Below, one piece after another: positions 1-10,124 of a stretch of DNA of 14,559 nt (position 1 is the stretch's first letter; each line of letters begins with the position of its first letter). Under the pieces are notes generated by a model. That model did not search any database. It had not been told where the DNA came from and worked only from the letters and a program-made list of their open reading frames with translations. Location: positions 1-14,559 of the forward strand of contig JANDJZ010000338.1 in NCBI GenBank assembly GCA_027943245.1, in the 5' to 3' direction. The DNA comes from Acanthamoeba sp. SK_2022b. Its lineage: Eukaryota; Discosea; Longamoebia; Acanthamoebidae. A program made the translations under genes and the position numbers.

Positions 1-371
1 ATCGTGCCACCAGCTGAATGTCAACACTTTGGACATAAAATAGCTTTATATTGGCACCAGAACAAAGGAAATGGACAGTTTGATGTAGGTAAAGGAGCAC
101 TTTAGGACCGTGTAGGAGTACGCAATGAAAAAACAACTTAAAAATGGAAGATATTGAGTTATGCGTGTACTTGCTCAGATGATGTATTGGATGCACTGTC
201 ATCTATGTGTGCAGAGGTGAATTAGGACTATGTATGAGCAGGATGACATCATGCCAAGGCTGTGCATGTGCCTGGGCAGTGGTCTCAGGCAACAGGCTTG
301 GGAGTAAAGCTTGAATTGGCAAGGGTGTGTTGTCACCCAGTGCCCATGGATGGGATTACAACATCAAGGCA

Positions 372-910
372 GTGCTGGTGAACTTTGCATACTTTTGTGA
401 TGGTATTGCAAGCCAAAATGGCACCAAGATCACCCACAACACATGCCCAAACATGACAACATAGAGGGTGTAATTGTGGGTAAGAAGGTGCATGAGCATC
501 GTGTGCGCATATGCGATGGTATAGCAAGCTTAATGTCATGAAGACCTCCAACATCACATCCCCACACATGACCAAAATGCAGGCTACTTTGTGGTGAAGG
601 AGGTGCATGAGCATCACGTATGCATATGTGAGGGAAGAGCAAAGAGAAATGCCAAGAAGACCATAAACATAACATGCTCACACAGGACCAGAGAGCAAGC
701 ATTTTTATGGTAAAGGTGGTGCATGAGCACCGTGTATGCATACACGATGGTAGAGCAGACGGAAATGCCAAGAAGTCAACATCACATGCCCACACTTGAC
801 CAGATGGCAGGCATTTTTGTGGTGAAGCAGGTGCATGAGCATTGTGTAAGCATACATGCCCAGATGGTGGGCATTTTTGTGGTGACAGAGGTGCATGAGC
901 ACTGCTGCAT
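372..910. repeat. Degenerate tandem array, about 115-bp unit
   Basis: The 10-mer GTGCATGAGC recurs at 488, 603, 719, 831 and 891, giving spacings of 115, 116, 112 and 60 bp. A more diverged copy starts near 372. Each full unit continues with a GCATAY motif, a GATGGTA-like stretch, an AACATCACATGCCCACAC-like stretch and a GGCATTTTTGTGGTGAAG-like end. The 831 copy jumps from its first third to its last third, which accounts for the 60-bp spacing. The 891 copy breaks off after about 20 bases. The divergence between copies indicates an old minisatellite. Short open frames follow the repeats and are not genes. Confidence 0.8.
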
Positions 911-918
911 TACTGCTA

Positions 919-960
919 ATTTTACAAGAATTTATATCCAATGATTTTACAAGAATTCAT
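919..960. repeat. 17-bp short direct repeat
   Basis: ATTTTACAAGAATTTAT (919-935) is repeated as ATTTTACAAGAATTCAT (944-960) with one mismatch, just after the minisatellite. It may be a small local duplication. No function is apparent. Confidence 0.6.
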
Positions 961-1425
961 ACCATGAGCAGTGGCTTCTTTTTGGCTGCTGTTTGCCCTC
1001 TGCCTTCTGAAGTACATGCATGCATTGACTTAGTAGAATGCCTCTTTCTCAAAGTGGGCAAGGTGTACATCAACATGTGCTGTGTGCCATGTTTGACTGG
1101 TGGCAAGGACACCAGAGTTGGGGTGGAATGAGAAGCCACATACAAGAACAGAGCCAATTGCATGAGATGCAAGTTGGCCTGAAAATTCTCAGGATATTTT
1201 TTGCAGTCATTGAATCTAATTGTGTATGTGTGTGGTCAGTGGCATTCACAAGGTTACTTGTTCTTGGATCTGCTTGTCCATAGTGAGCTGAGACAAATGC
1301 TAATTGACAAGTAGCCCTCACCCCCTCCACCAGGTTTTGTTGGCTTATGTTTGTTACACCAAAGATTACCCCCATTTTTTTGATTATTTCCAAGGTACCA
1401 CTCACTGCAGCATAATTGGCCATTG

Positions 1426-1440
1426 TAACTCCAGCTCACA
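1426..1440. repeat. LINE target-site duplication, left copy
   Basis: TAACTCCAGCTCACA at 1426-1440 is identical to 6057-6071. The base before each copy differs (G at 1425, C at 6056), so the match is exactly 15 bp on that side. The copies bracket the trinucleotide tail on this side and the truncated 5' end of the element on the other, as expected for target-primed reverse transcription. Confidence 0.93.
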
Positions 1441-1460
1441 GTAGTAGTAGTAGTAGTAGT
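1441..1460 (-). repeat. LINE 3' tail, (ACT)n trinucleotide
   Basis: Six and two-thirds copies of GTA on the plus strand, read as ACT repeats on the element's sense strand, lie exactly between the 3' UTR and the left target-site duplication. A simple-repeat tail in place of poly(A) is known from I-type elements, for example TAA repeats in the Drosophila I factor. Here the unit is ACT. Confidence 0.85.
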
Positions 1461-1536
1461 TTATGCGGACAGGGAGGAGCCCCGTTTGGGGTCTAGGGCG
1501 TAGGCCCCCTCCCTGCGTCCTTTTTTTTCCTGGCCT

Positions 1537-4500
1537 TTATGTTATGCCTTTAAGGGTGTTCCGGGCGACTTTTCTGCTCGCTGTGATGCCTGCTCGTCGC
1601 GTGTTCCACATGTCCCTGGCGTGTCGGCAGGCTATGTTAAGTACGCTGCGGATGCACTCTTTGGTGGAGTCGCTAGGCACTCCCCATGTGTGTAATGCTT
1701 CTTTCAGCGCCCGCGGGCAGTACCCCAGTGCTCCCATGTTCCCGTTGTACCGGGCGAGTTGCGCGCTTGGGCCAGTTAGTTTAGCTGCGTCGGCCTGAGT
1801 TTTCCCGAACCATAGGGTGATGTCGCTGTGGTCCATCAGTTTGTTGGAGGATACTTCTAAGATGTGGCAGGTTATTTCTTGGTCGCGGGCGTCGCGTATG
1901 TGTTGCGTGGCTGGGCATTCTGTGTAGATGTGGTGGTGCATGTCTTTGCGTCCTGGCCTCGCTGCCTCTCTGTATAGGATGGCTGTGTCTGCCCCGCAGA
2001 TTTTGTCACTGGTGCAAAGGGGGCATTCCTGAGTGCTATGTACCATTTTGTTGATGCGCCATGATTCTGCGTGCGGCCCTTCTGGTTCGGTTTTGGCCAC
2101 CCACACTCCTTCACTGTCCGTCCTGTCCCAGTAGAGATGCATGCTTTCCGCATTTGGGGCTTGGGACTTGAGTCTTGCTTTGTATGCCCATAGGTTGAGT
2201 CCGCGATCTTCTTCAGTGCTGGGTACCACCGAGTTGGTGTAGTCAGTGTCTTTGTTGCGTAGGTATTCCCCTCTTGACTTTCGTGCCTGCTGTTTACCCC
2301 TTCTTTTGTTTGCGTGTGCTTTGTAGACGGTCTCCTTGAGTCCTGTTTCAACGATGTCTCCGTCTTTGTTGGCCAGTACTACGTTGTCCATTGATGTAGA
2401 GCAGTTTCTATGGTATGTGGTAGTGGGGTTTGTCCTTGCCTCTGTGGCCAGGCGGTCTGCTGCTATGTTGCCAGCTGTCAGGCTGTGGAAGTCTGCGCCA
2501 TGCCATTCTTTGATGGCTTTAATCTTGTCATTCCATTTGGTGAGTGTGTTCCCTCCTATGGTCTTGTACTTAGCTGTTTTTTCTTCAATGTGGCTTGGTA
2601 TGTATGTAAAGTGGGTGAGTAGTTTGGCCTCCCTTCTTTCTCTGAGGAGCAGGAGGGCAGCTCTGATAATGCTGCGTCCATCAGTGTTGGCCTGTTGCCC
2701 TTTTTTCCATTGGTCGAAGTTCTCTATGGCTGTTATGGCACTGGTGCAGTCAGTGACAATTTCCAGGTTGACACCTGTGGGGGCCATTTGCAGGGCTACA
2801 AGTATGGCTTCGAGTTCTCCAATAAAGGAGGACCCTCCTTGTGCAATGAGTATTTTCCTTTGGAGTAGTGGGTGGTTTCCTGCATACACTGCAGCTGTTG
2901 AGGTGCCATCCTTGTGCCCTCCATCTGTCCACATCCTTAGGGTGTTAGTGGCATAGTTCATGGTGGTGTAGCCTTCTGTCTCAGTGAGTTCGAGCATGGT
3001 TGTAACTGGTTTGGGCTGTTTGGATGTGCGCCCTTGGATGTTATTTATTGTTATGGCTTGTTGTTTAGTAACAAGCTCTCTGATATCTGTGCTGCTTGGT
3101 TTGCTTGGTAGGCATGCCGTTTCGCAGTACTTCCTCAGTAGTTCAGGGTCCTGGGGCAGCATCTCCCACTTTGTGATGCCCAGCTTGTAGAGTTTGTAGA
3201 CAATGTTATTGGTGCTGCTACAACCCACATGTAGGGAGTTGGGGTCTATCAGGTTGACAATGGGTGTGATCTCTACTGCTTGTAGGACCGTGTGCCATCT
3301 GCCCAGAGTATTAATGGGGGTGGGTAAGTTGACCATGCTCGCCAGGATTGTGTCTGTGGCTATTGTGTTGGCATTGAGCATGTTGGTGGTGGTGCTGGCG
3401 TCAATGTATTGGGCCTTGGTGAGGAGGTTGGTGAGCCCTAGTCCACCTTCTTCTGTGTCCAGGTATATGGGCTCATTGTCATATCTCCTGGGTAGTCCCA
3501 GTCTGTGTTTAAGGGCGTTCACCATTTGTGTGTTGATGGATTGTAGGGTTTCTTCTCTGTAGGGGACAGCGTGTAGGCTGTAGGCCACCACTGCTGTCAC
3601 TGTGGCGTTGAGTACTGTGGCCATAAGATCTGCTGGTAGGCGCTTGTGTTTCAGCATGGCCAGGCAGGCCATGGCTTTGTTTTTTGTATCGTTTATTTGC
3701 TTGTCCCAGTTGAGTGTGAGGCTGATCCAGATGCCAAGGTATTTGTAGTGTTCATTTGGACCTATTTTGCTGATGTAGTCGTTGTGATATTTGAGGTTAC
3801 ATGCCTGGTTGGTGGCGTTGGTGGTGTAACCTGATTTACTGGTGTTGATCTGTAAGTTGTGGTGATCATAGTACTGTATTAGTTTGTTAAAGGTGTGGTC
3901 TATGTCAGTTTTGTTACAGCCTAGCAGTACTATGTCATCACAGTATGCCAGCAGGGCTAGTTTGAGCTGGTTGGTGAAGGTGTATCCTGCTGTGTTGTCA
4001 TTTTCTATCCATTTGATCAGTGGGTTGAGGAAGATGATGAAGAGGAGTGGTGAGAGGCCATCACCTTGTTGGACTCCTTTGGAGTATGGGATTTTTTGGG
4101 TGAGGCTGTTGTTGATTTTTAACTGTACTGTGCTGTGTCTGTATATGTTGGCTATAGCTTTGATGAAGTTGCTGTTTACCCCGTGGAGCGCCAGTACTTT
4201 GAGCAGTGCCTCATGTGAGACGCTATCATAGGCTTTGCTTAAGTCTATGTATGCTAGGTGTATCTCCTTATTATGTTGTATACTGTCTTCTATTGCGTCT
4301 GTAAGGGCTCTGATGCAGTCTTGGCTGGAGTGTCCTGGCCTGAACCCACTTTGCAGCTTGCTCAGGGTCGTATCATTGAAAGCTTTGTATAGTCTGGTTG
4401 TGAGGATGTTGGTGTAGAGTTTATATTGTACCTGTAGTAGTGTGATGGGCCTATAGTTACCAGGGTGTGCCTTGTCCCCTTCTTTGTATATTAGTGTGAT

Positions 4501-6054
4501 TGCTGCTTCGTTCCAGCTATCAGGTATCTCGTCTCCATTCAGGCACTTGTTGAATATGTGGGTTAGTGTTTCTATGTGTCTGTCAGGTAGAGCCTTCAGC
4601 ACAGCTGCTGGTATTCCATCTGTCCCAGGTGTCGTGTTCCTCATTTTTTTAATGGTGTCTCTTACTTCTTTCTCAGTGATGTTATTGCTAAGGAGCTCAT
4701 CTTGTTCTGTACTGATTTTTTTGATGTGCTGTATCCATGGTTCTGGGCCTTGCTGGTCTGGTGTATGTGTGAAGAGTGAGCCCCACCATTTAGCAAATTC
4801 AGATTTTATTGTGTTTTCATCTGTGTCATATTGTGCGGTGCCATTAATTACTCTCTTGACCGCTTTGATGGTGTGTTGGGCGCGTTTCTTTATCCCAAGT
4901 AGTCTCCAGAACTCTCTGGGGTTGGTGTGTCCTGCTTCTATGAGGTTGTGTGTATATTGGCGCACGTTTTTGTTGTCCATGTTTTTGTGGTCTTTTTTTA
5001 TTGTTTTGGTTAAGGTGTCACGGTGTTCCAGGAGTGCTACTATTGACTTTTCTATGCAGGGTTTGTTGTAGTTGGTCGGGACCACGATTCCCTCTCCTGT
5101 CAGCAGCTCGCGCGTCTTTCCCAGATCCGGTGTGGTTTTGTGTCGTAGGGAGTATGTTAACGCGTTTATGGCTGCGGTGATGTTTCTGCGTTGTCTCTTG
5201 ATTGCGCTCATTGTTGCGCTCCAGTATGGTGTAGGTGTTTTGCCTTTGGTTATTGGGACCACTGCGTCTAGGGCATTTTGGATGTCTGCGACAAGCTCTG
5301 CGTATTCGTTGTGGGTGTCCCTGGTGGCCTCGTTGTCGGTCTGGGCTTCTCCCCTTTGCCAGGCCAGGGACTGCAGCTGTGCGTGCAGCGCTGTCTTCTC
5401 CCTGTCTCTATTCAATTTGTGGATGGGTCGGGTGCGCGGGCGGGCTGGGGGTCTACGTGTGTTGTGTTTGGGTACCTCTGCAAGGAAGGTAAGGCTGACC
5501 AGGTTGTGGTCGGTGTGTATGGGGGCTGGTTGCACAATGCTGGTGTGCGTGACCCTTCGCTCCATGCTTTTGTTGACAAGGCAGTAGTCTATTCTTGTGG
5601 TGGTGATCCGTGGCTCAGTGTTGCCCGCTTTAGGTTTCTTTATTTGTTTAAATGTGTGTTTGTTACATTCCGGGTTGCATAGTCGGTGTATATCCTTCAC
5701 CCTATTGGTATCAATAAGGTTTCAGATTGCTTTGTATTGCTTTTGGCGGCGTGTGGATCCATAATTGGTCCATTTATCGCCTAGCGCTAATGTTGCGTTC
5801 CAATCTCCTATCAGGGCTAATGGGGTCTTGTTGCTAGTGTTGTCTACTATGTCTTTAATGTGCTCGCATATAAATCGGTTGTTCTTGGCTTCACTCCCAG
5901 AGGGGGCGTATATGTTGTATATGTTGATGTCTCGCCCTGCGTTGTTGATGACCAATTGGTGGATTCTGGCTAGGTTTTTACCGTTTGGTTTGGTTGCGTT
6001 AATTATTGTGGTTTTGCAGACCAGTTCTTCTCGTACAATGTATGCCGTGCCTCC
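1537..6054 (-). pseudogene. LINE ORF2 polyprotein: endonuclease, reverse transcriptase, RNase H; truncated, one stop
   Basis: One minus-strand frame runs from the truncated 5' end to TAA at 1537-1539, broken only by TGA at 5722-5724. Upstream of the stop lies APE sequence with IYAPSG and LIGDWN motifs. After the stop come the APE ends RIDYCLV and HTDHNLVSL (Asp-His pair). In the 1,387-codon part after the stop, counted from the GTG at 5700, the reverse transcriptase spans about residues 350-700: NYRPITLL, SGFRPGHSSQD, YIDLSKAYDSV (Asp486), KGVQQGDGLSPLLF and AYCDDIVLL (Asp588, Asp589). RNase H spans about 920-1090 with a complete D-E-D-D set: Asp926 in WTDGG, Glu962 in GELEAI, Asp984 in VTDCTSA, Asp1082 in AADRLA. 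A CPLC...H...EC motif at about 1226-1262 resembles the C-terminal zinc knuckle of many LINEs. The native enzyme primes cDNA synthesis at a nicked target. This copy lacks its N-terminus and cannot make it whole. Confidence 0.92.
5722..5724 (-). other. In-frame TGA interrupting the LINE ORF
   Basis: The minus-strand frame reads Tyr-Lys-Ala-Ile-stop and then continues in the same frame with NLIDTNRVKDIHRLCNPE, so this is a single nonsense codon and not a frameshift. A C-to-T transition at a CGA codon is the simplest origin. The STRIP gene ends in TAA and contains no internal TGA, so there is no support for a variant genetic code. Confidence 0.85.
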
Positions 6055-6056
6055 GC

Positions 6057-6071
6057 TAACTCCAGCTCACA
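6057..6071. repeat. LINE target-site duplication, right copy
   Basis: Exact 15-bp copy of 1426-1440 at the 5' end of the minus-strand element. It lies 99 bp before the STRIP start codon. Confidence 0.93.
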
Positions 6072-6170
6072 ACTATCTTGGGGAGGAACAGAGTGAGGTT
6101 GAGCACAGAAATCCCATTTTCCCCTCTCTTGAAAAAGAAAGCAAAGAATTTACGCAACCGCGGCAACAAG
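6072..6170 (+). promoter_or_regulatory. STRIP 5' leader / proximal promoter remnant
   Basis: These are the 99 bp between the LINE duplication and the STRIP ATG. The stretch is purine-rich with a CCCCTCTCTTG tract and a run of As. No TATA box is evident. Whatever core promoter the gene uses must lie here, in the adjacent LINE 5' end, or more than 4.6 kb upstream. Confidence 0.4.
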
Positions 6171-6791
6171 ATGTCCGAAGGTGAAGTAGCCGCACGTCAC
6201 AAGAAGAGGAGTTCGGCCCAGGGGCGGGCCACCCTGCCACTCACCCTCGAGAAACTTAAGGAGCTGCAAGCCGCCGCGTCATCCTCCCATCCAAAGAAGA
6301 AGGTGCCATCTCGCATTGATCTCCGTTATTTTATTATTATTATCATCTGGTTAAAGATGAGGTCATAGGCGCGCGTTGCGGTGGAGGGCGAGTACGAGGA
6401 CGAGGGGAACCGAGGCGAGGAGCTCTCTGAGGTGCTGTCGGCAGGAGAGGCTCGCCAAGCCCGCGACGTAGCGCGGCACGTAGTGCCCCTCCTCCAGGTC
6501 ATTTCGACGTCGACAGGGCAGGTCTCCCGTGGCGAGGTCGTGCGCGCTCTACTCGATCGCTTGAGTCTGCCCATCGGGCCAGCGCAGGCCTGCGAGTCGG
6601 GGGAGGAGGCTTCTCGGCTACCGCTGGGCGACATGCGGCAGACGGCCCTGGCGCTCTTGCACTTTGCCTTGGGCGGCGAGATTGAGGTCTCGGCCGCCCG
6701 GCTGCATCACATTCGGGCCGAAGAGGAAGAGGAGGACCCGCAGCGGCTGCTCCAGCGCGCCCTCGCCACCAACCGAGTGCTCATGGGTACA

Positions 6792-6861
<70 letters not shown>

Positions 6862-9742
6862 CGCTCGCAATGAGACTCACTGCCGCACGCGCAGACGCGG
6901 GAGCGTACGAGATCTATGTTGAGTGCTTTTGCGCAGCCAAGAGGTACACCTATCACATCGCCAGCGCAGCACACAGAGTTCCGCTCTGTGTGTGAGACCG
7001 TGAGTGGACGATCGTTTGGGTTTTCAACTGTCGACTCCTCTGGGCCCAGGGTGGTCGAAGAGGACAAGGGGCAGCGAGAGGCCAAGGAGGAAGGAGATGT
7101 GGAGAGGATGGAGACGGCCGATGATGCGGACATGCGGGTTTATGCCAACCTGCTCCTGCTGTTGCTCATCTCCAACTCGAACCACCCCGACCTGCCTCTC
7201 AGGCTCGGTACCTCCCTTCTCCCCGCCCGCACACGCCCATACGCTCTGACAGCTGAGTGTGGGCCTACGAAATCGAAACAGTCGGCAACGGCGAGCCGCG
7301 TGGGCTGATCTACGTGCTGTTCGACTGCCTCATCGACTTTGGCGACCGTCGCCATCCCAGCTATCCCATCAAGAAGGTTCAACTAACGCAGCACCGAAGA
7401 GCAGGCTCAGCTGTTCCTTAATGCCTCATCGATGCGTGTTTTTCTGTGGCCGTGTGTGGTGTGCGTGCGTGTCGTAGGTGTTGCTGCTGTTGTGGAAGAG
7501 CATGCTGTATGGATGGGGCGGCACGGCCGCCCTCGCTCGCAAGAAGCAGGAGGCGCGAAAACGGAGCGGGCTGCCCCCACTGGGGCCCCTCGACGTAAAG
7601 AGCAGCCCCACGCACCTGCAGGCCCTCCGCCAGCACGCGACCCAGTTTCGCAAGTATGCTTTGCTCGCCTCCCCCCTTCCTCCCTTCCCGCCAATTCTTG
7701 GCTTCGCTTTCGATTTGACTTCGTCTGTGCCGCAGGTCCCACACGCGCCTGGCGATGCAGGCTTCGGTCTACTCGAGCGCCGGCATGCCGACCGTACGCC
7801 GCTGGCCCTGACTCCCATTCAAGTTGCGCAGAGCTTTGTCTCACTTCGACGTGTGGGGGGGAGGGCGCAGGCGCTGCGGGAGGCCCAGAGACTGATGGAA
7901 CGTGGGCTGAGCCCTTACTCGCATCCCGCCCACTTCCCCTTTGATTCCTCCGTACGGCCCGTGATCACCGCTAATTGCTTTATTTCTTGTTCTATTTAAT
8001 ATTTTTTTTCAATCATCATATTATGTTTTGCTTCATTCAGTCGCCCCAAAGCTCTGTCTCACCGCGGTTGGGTTCCGACTCGGGGCGCGCGCGCAGGATG
8101 ACGTCGCCGGAGCCCTACCGAGCGATGACGGGATCGATGGCGATCAGCCGCGCGGCCTCCAACCCACCACCAGCAGCGTCGAAGCGTTCTACCGTGCGAT
8201 GCTGCCCCGCTTCCGTCGGGTTCGGGAACTCCCCTGACACACGCACACACGCACACAACACATGACACAACACCTCACATACGCACACGACTTACGTTTT
8301 GCTCGTTGGTTGTAGGTGTTCATTCATCTGCTTAACTTCCTATTGGCGCTCGCGCCATCGGACAAGCGCGGGGCGCCTCCTCCGCACAATCTCTACGCCG
8401 AGATCGGCGACGTGGGGATCACCCAGGCGGCCGAGCGGGCGCGACACGAGGAGATCATGGTCAAGGCCATCTCGGGCCTGCTCCTGCTTCTCCTAAAGCA
8501 CACCCGGGCCAACCACCCCATCCAGGCCGCCTACCTGCAATCTGTACGCCAACACGCCACGCACGTGACGCACGACACACGATTGACAATGTGGCGATGA
8601 TAATGTTTGGGGGAGGGTGCAACAGTTGTTGGTCGAGGCCAAGATGATGCTTCTCATACTCAAGCTCATCAACCAGCCCGAATCGCCGCTGCTCACCTCG
8701 CCCGCCTTGCCCGCCATGGAGTAACGCCCCTGCTTCTGGCTTTCTTCTTGATGGGGAGGGGGTTAGTCATGCTGACGTATGCAACGACACGGGGGTGGGT
8801 CATGAACTGATCAGGCTGTTTGTCGCTGAGAGCGAGCTGTCGTCGGCGGACGACGTCGGGGACGACAGCGGGCTGCGCTACTCTAAGCGCAAGTTCTTTG
8901 CGCTGGTGAACTTCCTGCGCATCCTCCAGAAGCTCGCCAAGTACAACCATCACCGCTGCCTCCTCCTCATCAAGTTTGCGGCTCCGGTTCGTCGTTCTTG
9001 CTTCGTCTTCGCCACCCGCGCGTGTTGCGTGTTGCGCGCGCGTGCGTGTGTTGATTGGCGATTGGAACGTGCAGGCCATTTTGAAGCGACTGCTGGGATT
9101 CGACAACGCGTGGATTCGCCTCTACAGCCTCAAACTGATCAAGAACCTCACCAAATTCCTAGGCCGCAAGTGGCGCACGAGTACCGACTCCATCACACCT
9201 CACACCTCGCACGCGCACAAGACCGCGCAAAATGCCTTTGGGTGAGGGGAGCGGTGGCGCTGCTTACGCAAAGCGGTGGGCGTGATGGCGCCCGCGCCCT
9301 GCAGGCAACATGAAGGTCATTTCGGAGATCTACATGCACGTCCGGCCGCTGTACATGGACGACTGGCTCTCTACGGCCTTTGTCGAGAACGACAGCAGTA
9401 GCGAGTTCGAGGTGCGCCCGATCAACCAAGACCATGCTCTGCTAGCCCTCTCCTCTCCCCGCACGTGATCGCGTTTGATAGACGTGTGCATGTGCGTGTG
9501 CGGCGTGTGTGGTGAAGGAGGAGGAGCGGCGAATGGAGCGGAAAGTGCGCGAGTGGAACGAAGTGCACTACCGACGGCCTGCTCTGAGCGGAGCGGGGGC
9601 GGATGGCGGAGATGGGCTGGAGCTGGACGATCAGCAGGTCATGGCCGATCTTGCCGCGGGCTGGCTTGACGCCTACCTCCTGCACCACGCCCTCGTGTCG
9701 CCCGAGGACGACCTCGCCCCGGCGCTAGACGCCCAGACCTAA
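6171..9742 (+). CDS. STRIP1: STRIP1/FAM40/Far11 homologue (striatin-interacting protein), 12 exons, about 801 aa
   Basis: STRIP proteins are cytoplasmic core subunits of STRIPAK, the PP2A-striatin-kinase complex, and organise its assembly. Exons inferred here: 6171-6302, 6369-6786, 6977-7207, 7282-7376, 7478-7951, 8097-8219, 8316-8543, 8626-8720, 8815-8986, 9075-9180, 9305-9411 and 9518-9742. Their summed length is 802 codons with all phases matching, close to the roughly 800-840 aa of animal STRIP1/2. The N1221 domain fills about residues 45-440 and includes VEGEYEDEG near 49, DMRVYANLLLLL near 230 and the hallmark IKKVLLLLWKSML across the exon 4/5 junction (about 290). The C-terminal DUF3402 region includes VEAFYRAMLPRFRR with VFIHLLNFLLALAP, HEEIMVKAISGLLLLLLKH, FLRILQKLAKY, KFAAPAILKRLL and KFLGRKWRTSNMKVISEIY, ending in TAA. 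The first exon (44 aa) and its acceptor are the least certain. A LINE sits about 100 bp upstream. Confidence 0.9.
6793..6860. repeat. (CA)34 microsatellite in STRIP intron 2
   Basis: A pure CA dinucleotide run of 68 nt starts six bases after the GTACAT donor at 6787. It makes up over a third of the 190-nt intron (6787-6976). In the sense transcript it reads CA. Confidence 0.95.
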
Positions 9743-10124
9743 GGCGTTGGACACCAAAGAGGGTGTTTTTTTCACTATCGGAAGAAGCTGCCACGGAGCG
9801 TGCCCTGGGCGGAGTTGCGCTTCTGCGGTGGGTGTGCTTCAGCTGGCTTATCGGGGGAACAGCACCAATTTTGTAAAGGTTGGGTACATTAATGAAAGCC
9901 TTGAGGCCATTGCGGTGTTCCGAGAGTTTGAATGTTGGCGAAGATCGCCTATTGGATAGTATGTCTTCGGGTGCTCCCTAGTGGGTGGCTCGGACATATG
10001 AATAAATGATCTGGAACTCTACAACCGCTTAGGATTGGTGCGTGAGAGAACGGGTACCGGACAGTTCGCTGCCAGCAAAGCATTGTGCACAGTCGGCGGC
10101 AGTGGTCACACCAACAACACGCAA
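9743..10124. other. STRIP to surface-protein intergenic region
   Basis: 382 nt between the STRIP stop and the next ATG, with the two genes in tandem. It contains one clear AATAAA (10001-10006). No further gene, tRNA or repeat was recognised. The downstream promoter must overlap its right half; no unambiguous TATA box is seen, though the AT-rich CATATGAATAAATGAT at about 9996-10011 could serve either gene. Confidence 0.5.
10001..10006 (+). terminator. AATAAA poly(A) signal, probably STRIP
   Basis: Canonical hexamer 259 nt after the STRIP stop codon and about 120 nt before the next start codon. It is the only AATAAA in this gap. Its use is inferred from position. Confidence 0.45.

Larger units (their letters stand above)
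1..1425. other. Gene-free flank left of the LINE, lower GC
   Basis: I see no convincing gene here. The open frames on both strands are short, have no recognisable domain and mostly fall on the tandem array at 372-910. Base composition is visibly less GC-rich than the exons to the right and resembles the intergenic DNA at 11960-12600. Before the LINE inserted, the right end of this stretch (the target site at 1426-1440) was continuous with the STRIP 5' leader at 6072, so any distal STRIP promoter elements would now lie here, more than 4.6 kb from the gene. No tRNA, terminator or core promoter could be recognised. Confidence 0.6.
1441..6056 (-). mobile_element. 5'-truncated LINE (APE-RT-RNase H non-LTR retrotransposon)
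   Basis: This is a 4,616-bp insertion on the minus strand between perfect 15-bp target-site duplications. Reading 5' to 3' on the minus strand it holds the tail part of an AP endonuclease, a reverse transcriptase, an RNase H domain, a C-terminal Cys/His motif, about 76 bp of 3' UTR and a (ACT)n tail. No LTRs are present. The 5' end abuts the duplication directly inside endonuclease coding sequence, so the 5' UTR, any ORF1 and the start of the endonuclease were never copied. The domain order, an APE-type endonuclease plus RNase H, places it in the I-like part of the LINE tree, though some plant and algal L1-type elements share it. It is less GC-rich than the host exons. Confidence 0.93.

Noticed and set aside
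372..910. CRISPR-like array
   Set aside because: The repeated units are about 115 bp, contiguous and diverged along their length, with no constant short repeat separated by unique spacers, and the DNA is eukaryotic.
2336..5682. Many 60-206-codon plus-strand open frames across the LINE
   Set aside because: They lie antisense to a long frame with clear RT and RNase H motifs, are hydrophobic shadows and show no domains.
5700..5724. Frameshift or two separate LINE genes at the break
   Set aside because: Reading through in the same frame keeps the endonuclease motifs continuous, so it is a single nonsense codon. The downstream start at 5700 is only a GTG.
5722..5724. TGA recoded as an amino acid
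   Set aside because: None of the host exons contains an in-frame TGA, and the surface-protein gene appears to stop at TGA, so a variant code is not supported.
7654..7830. Genomic frameshift in STRIP near 7800
   Set aside because: It appeared only when an 82-nt intron (7654-7735) was forced. Leaving exon 5 unspliced gives a continuous frame of the expected total length.
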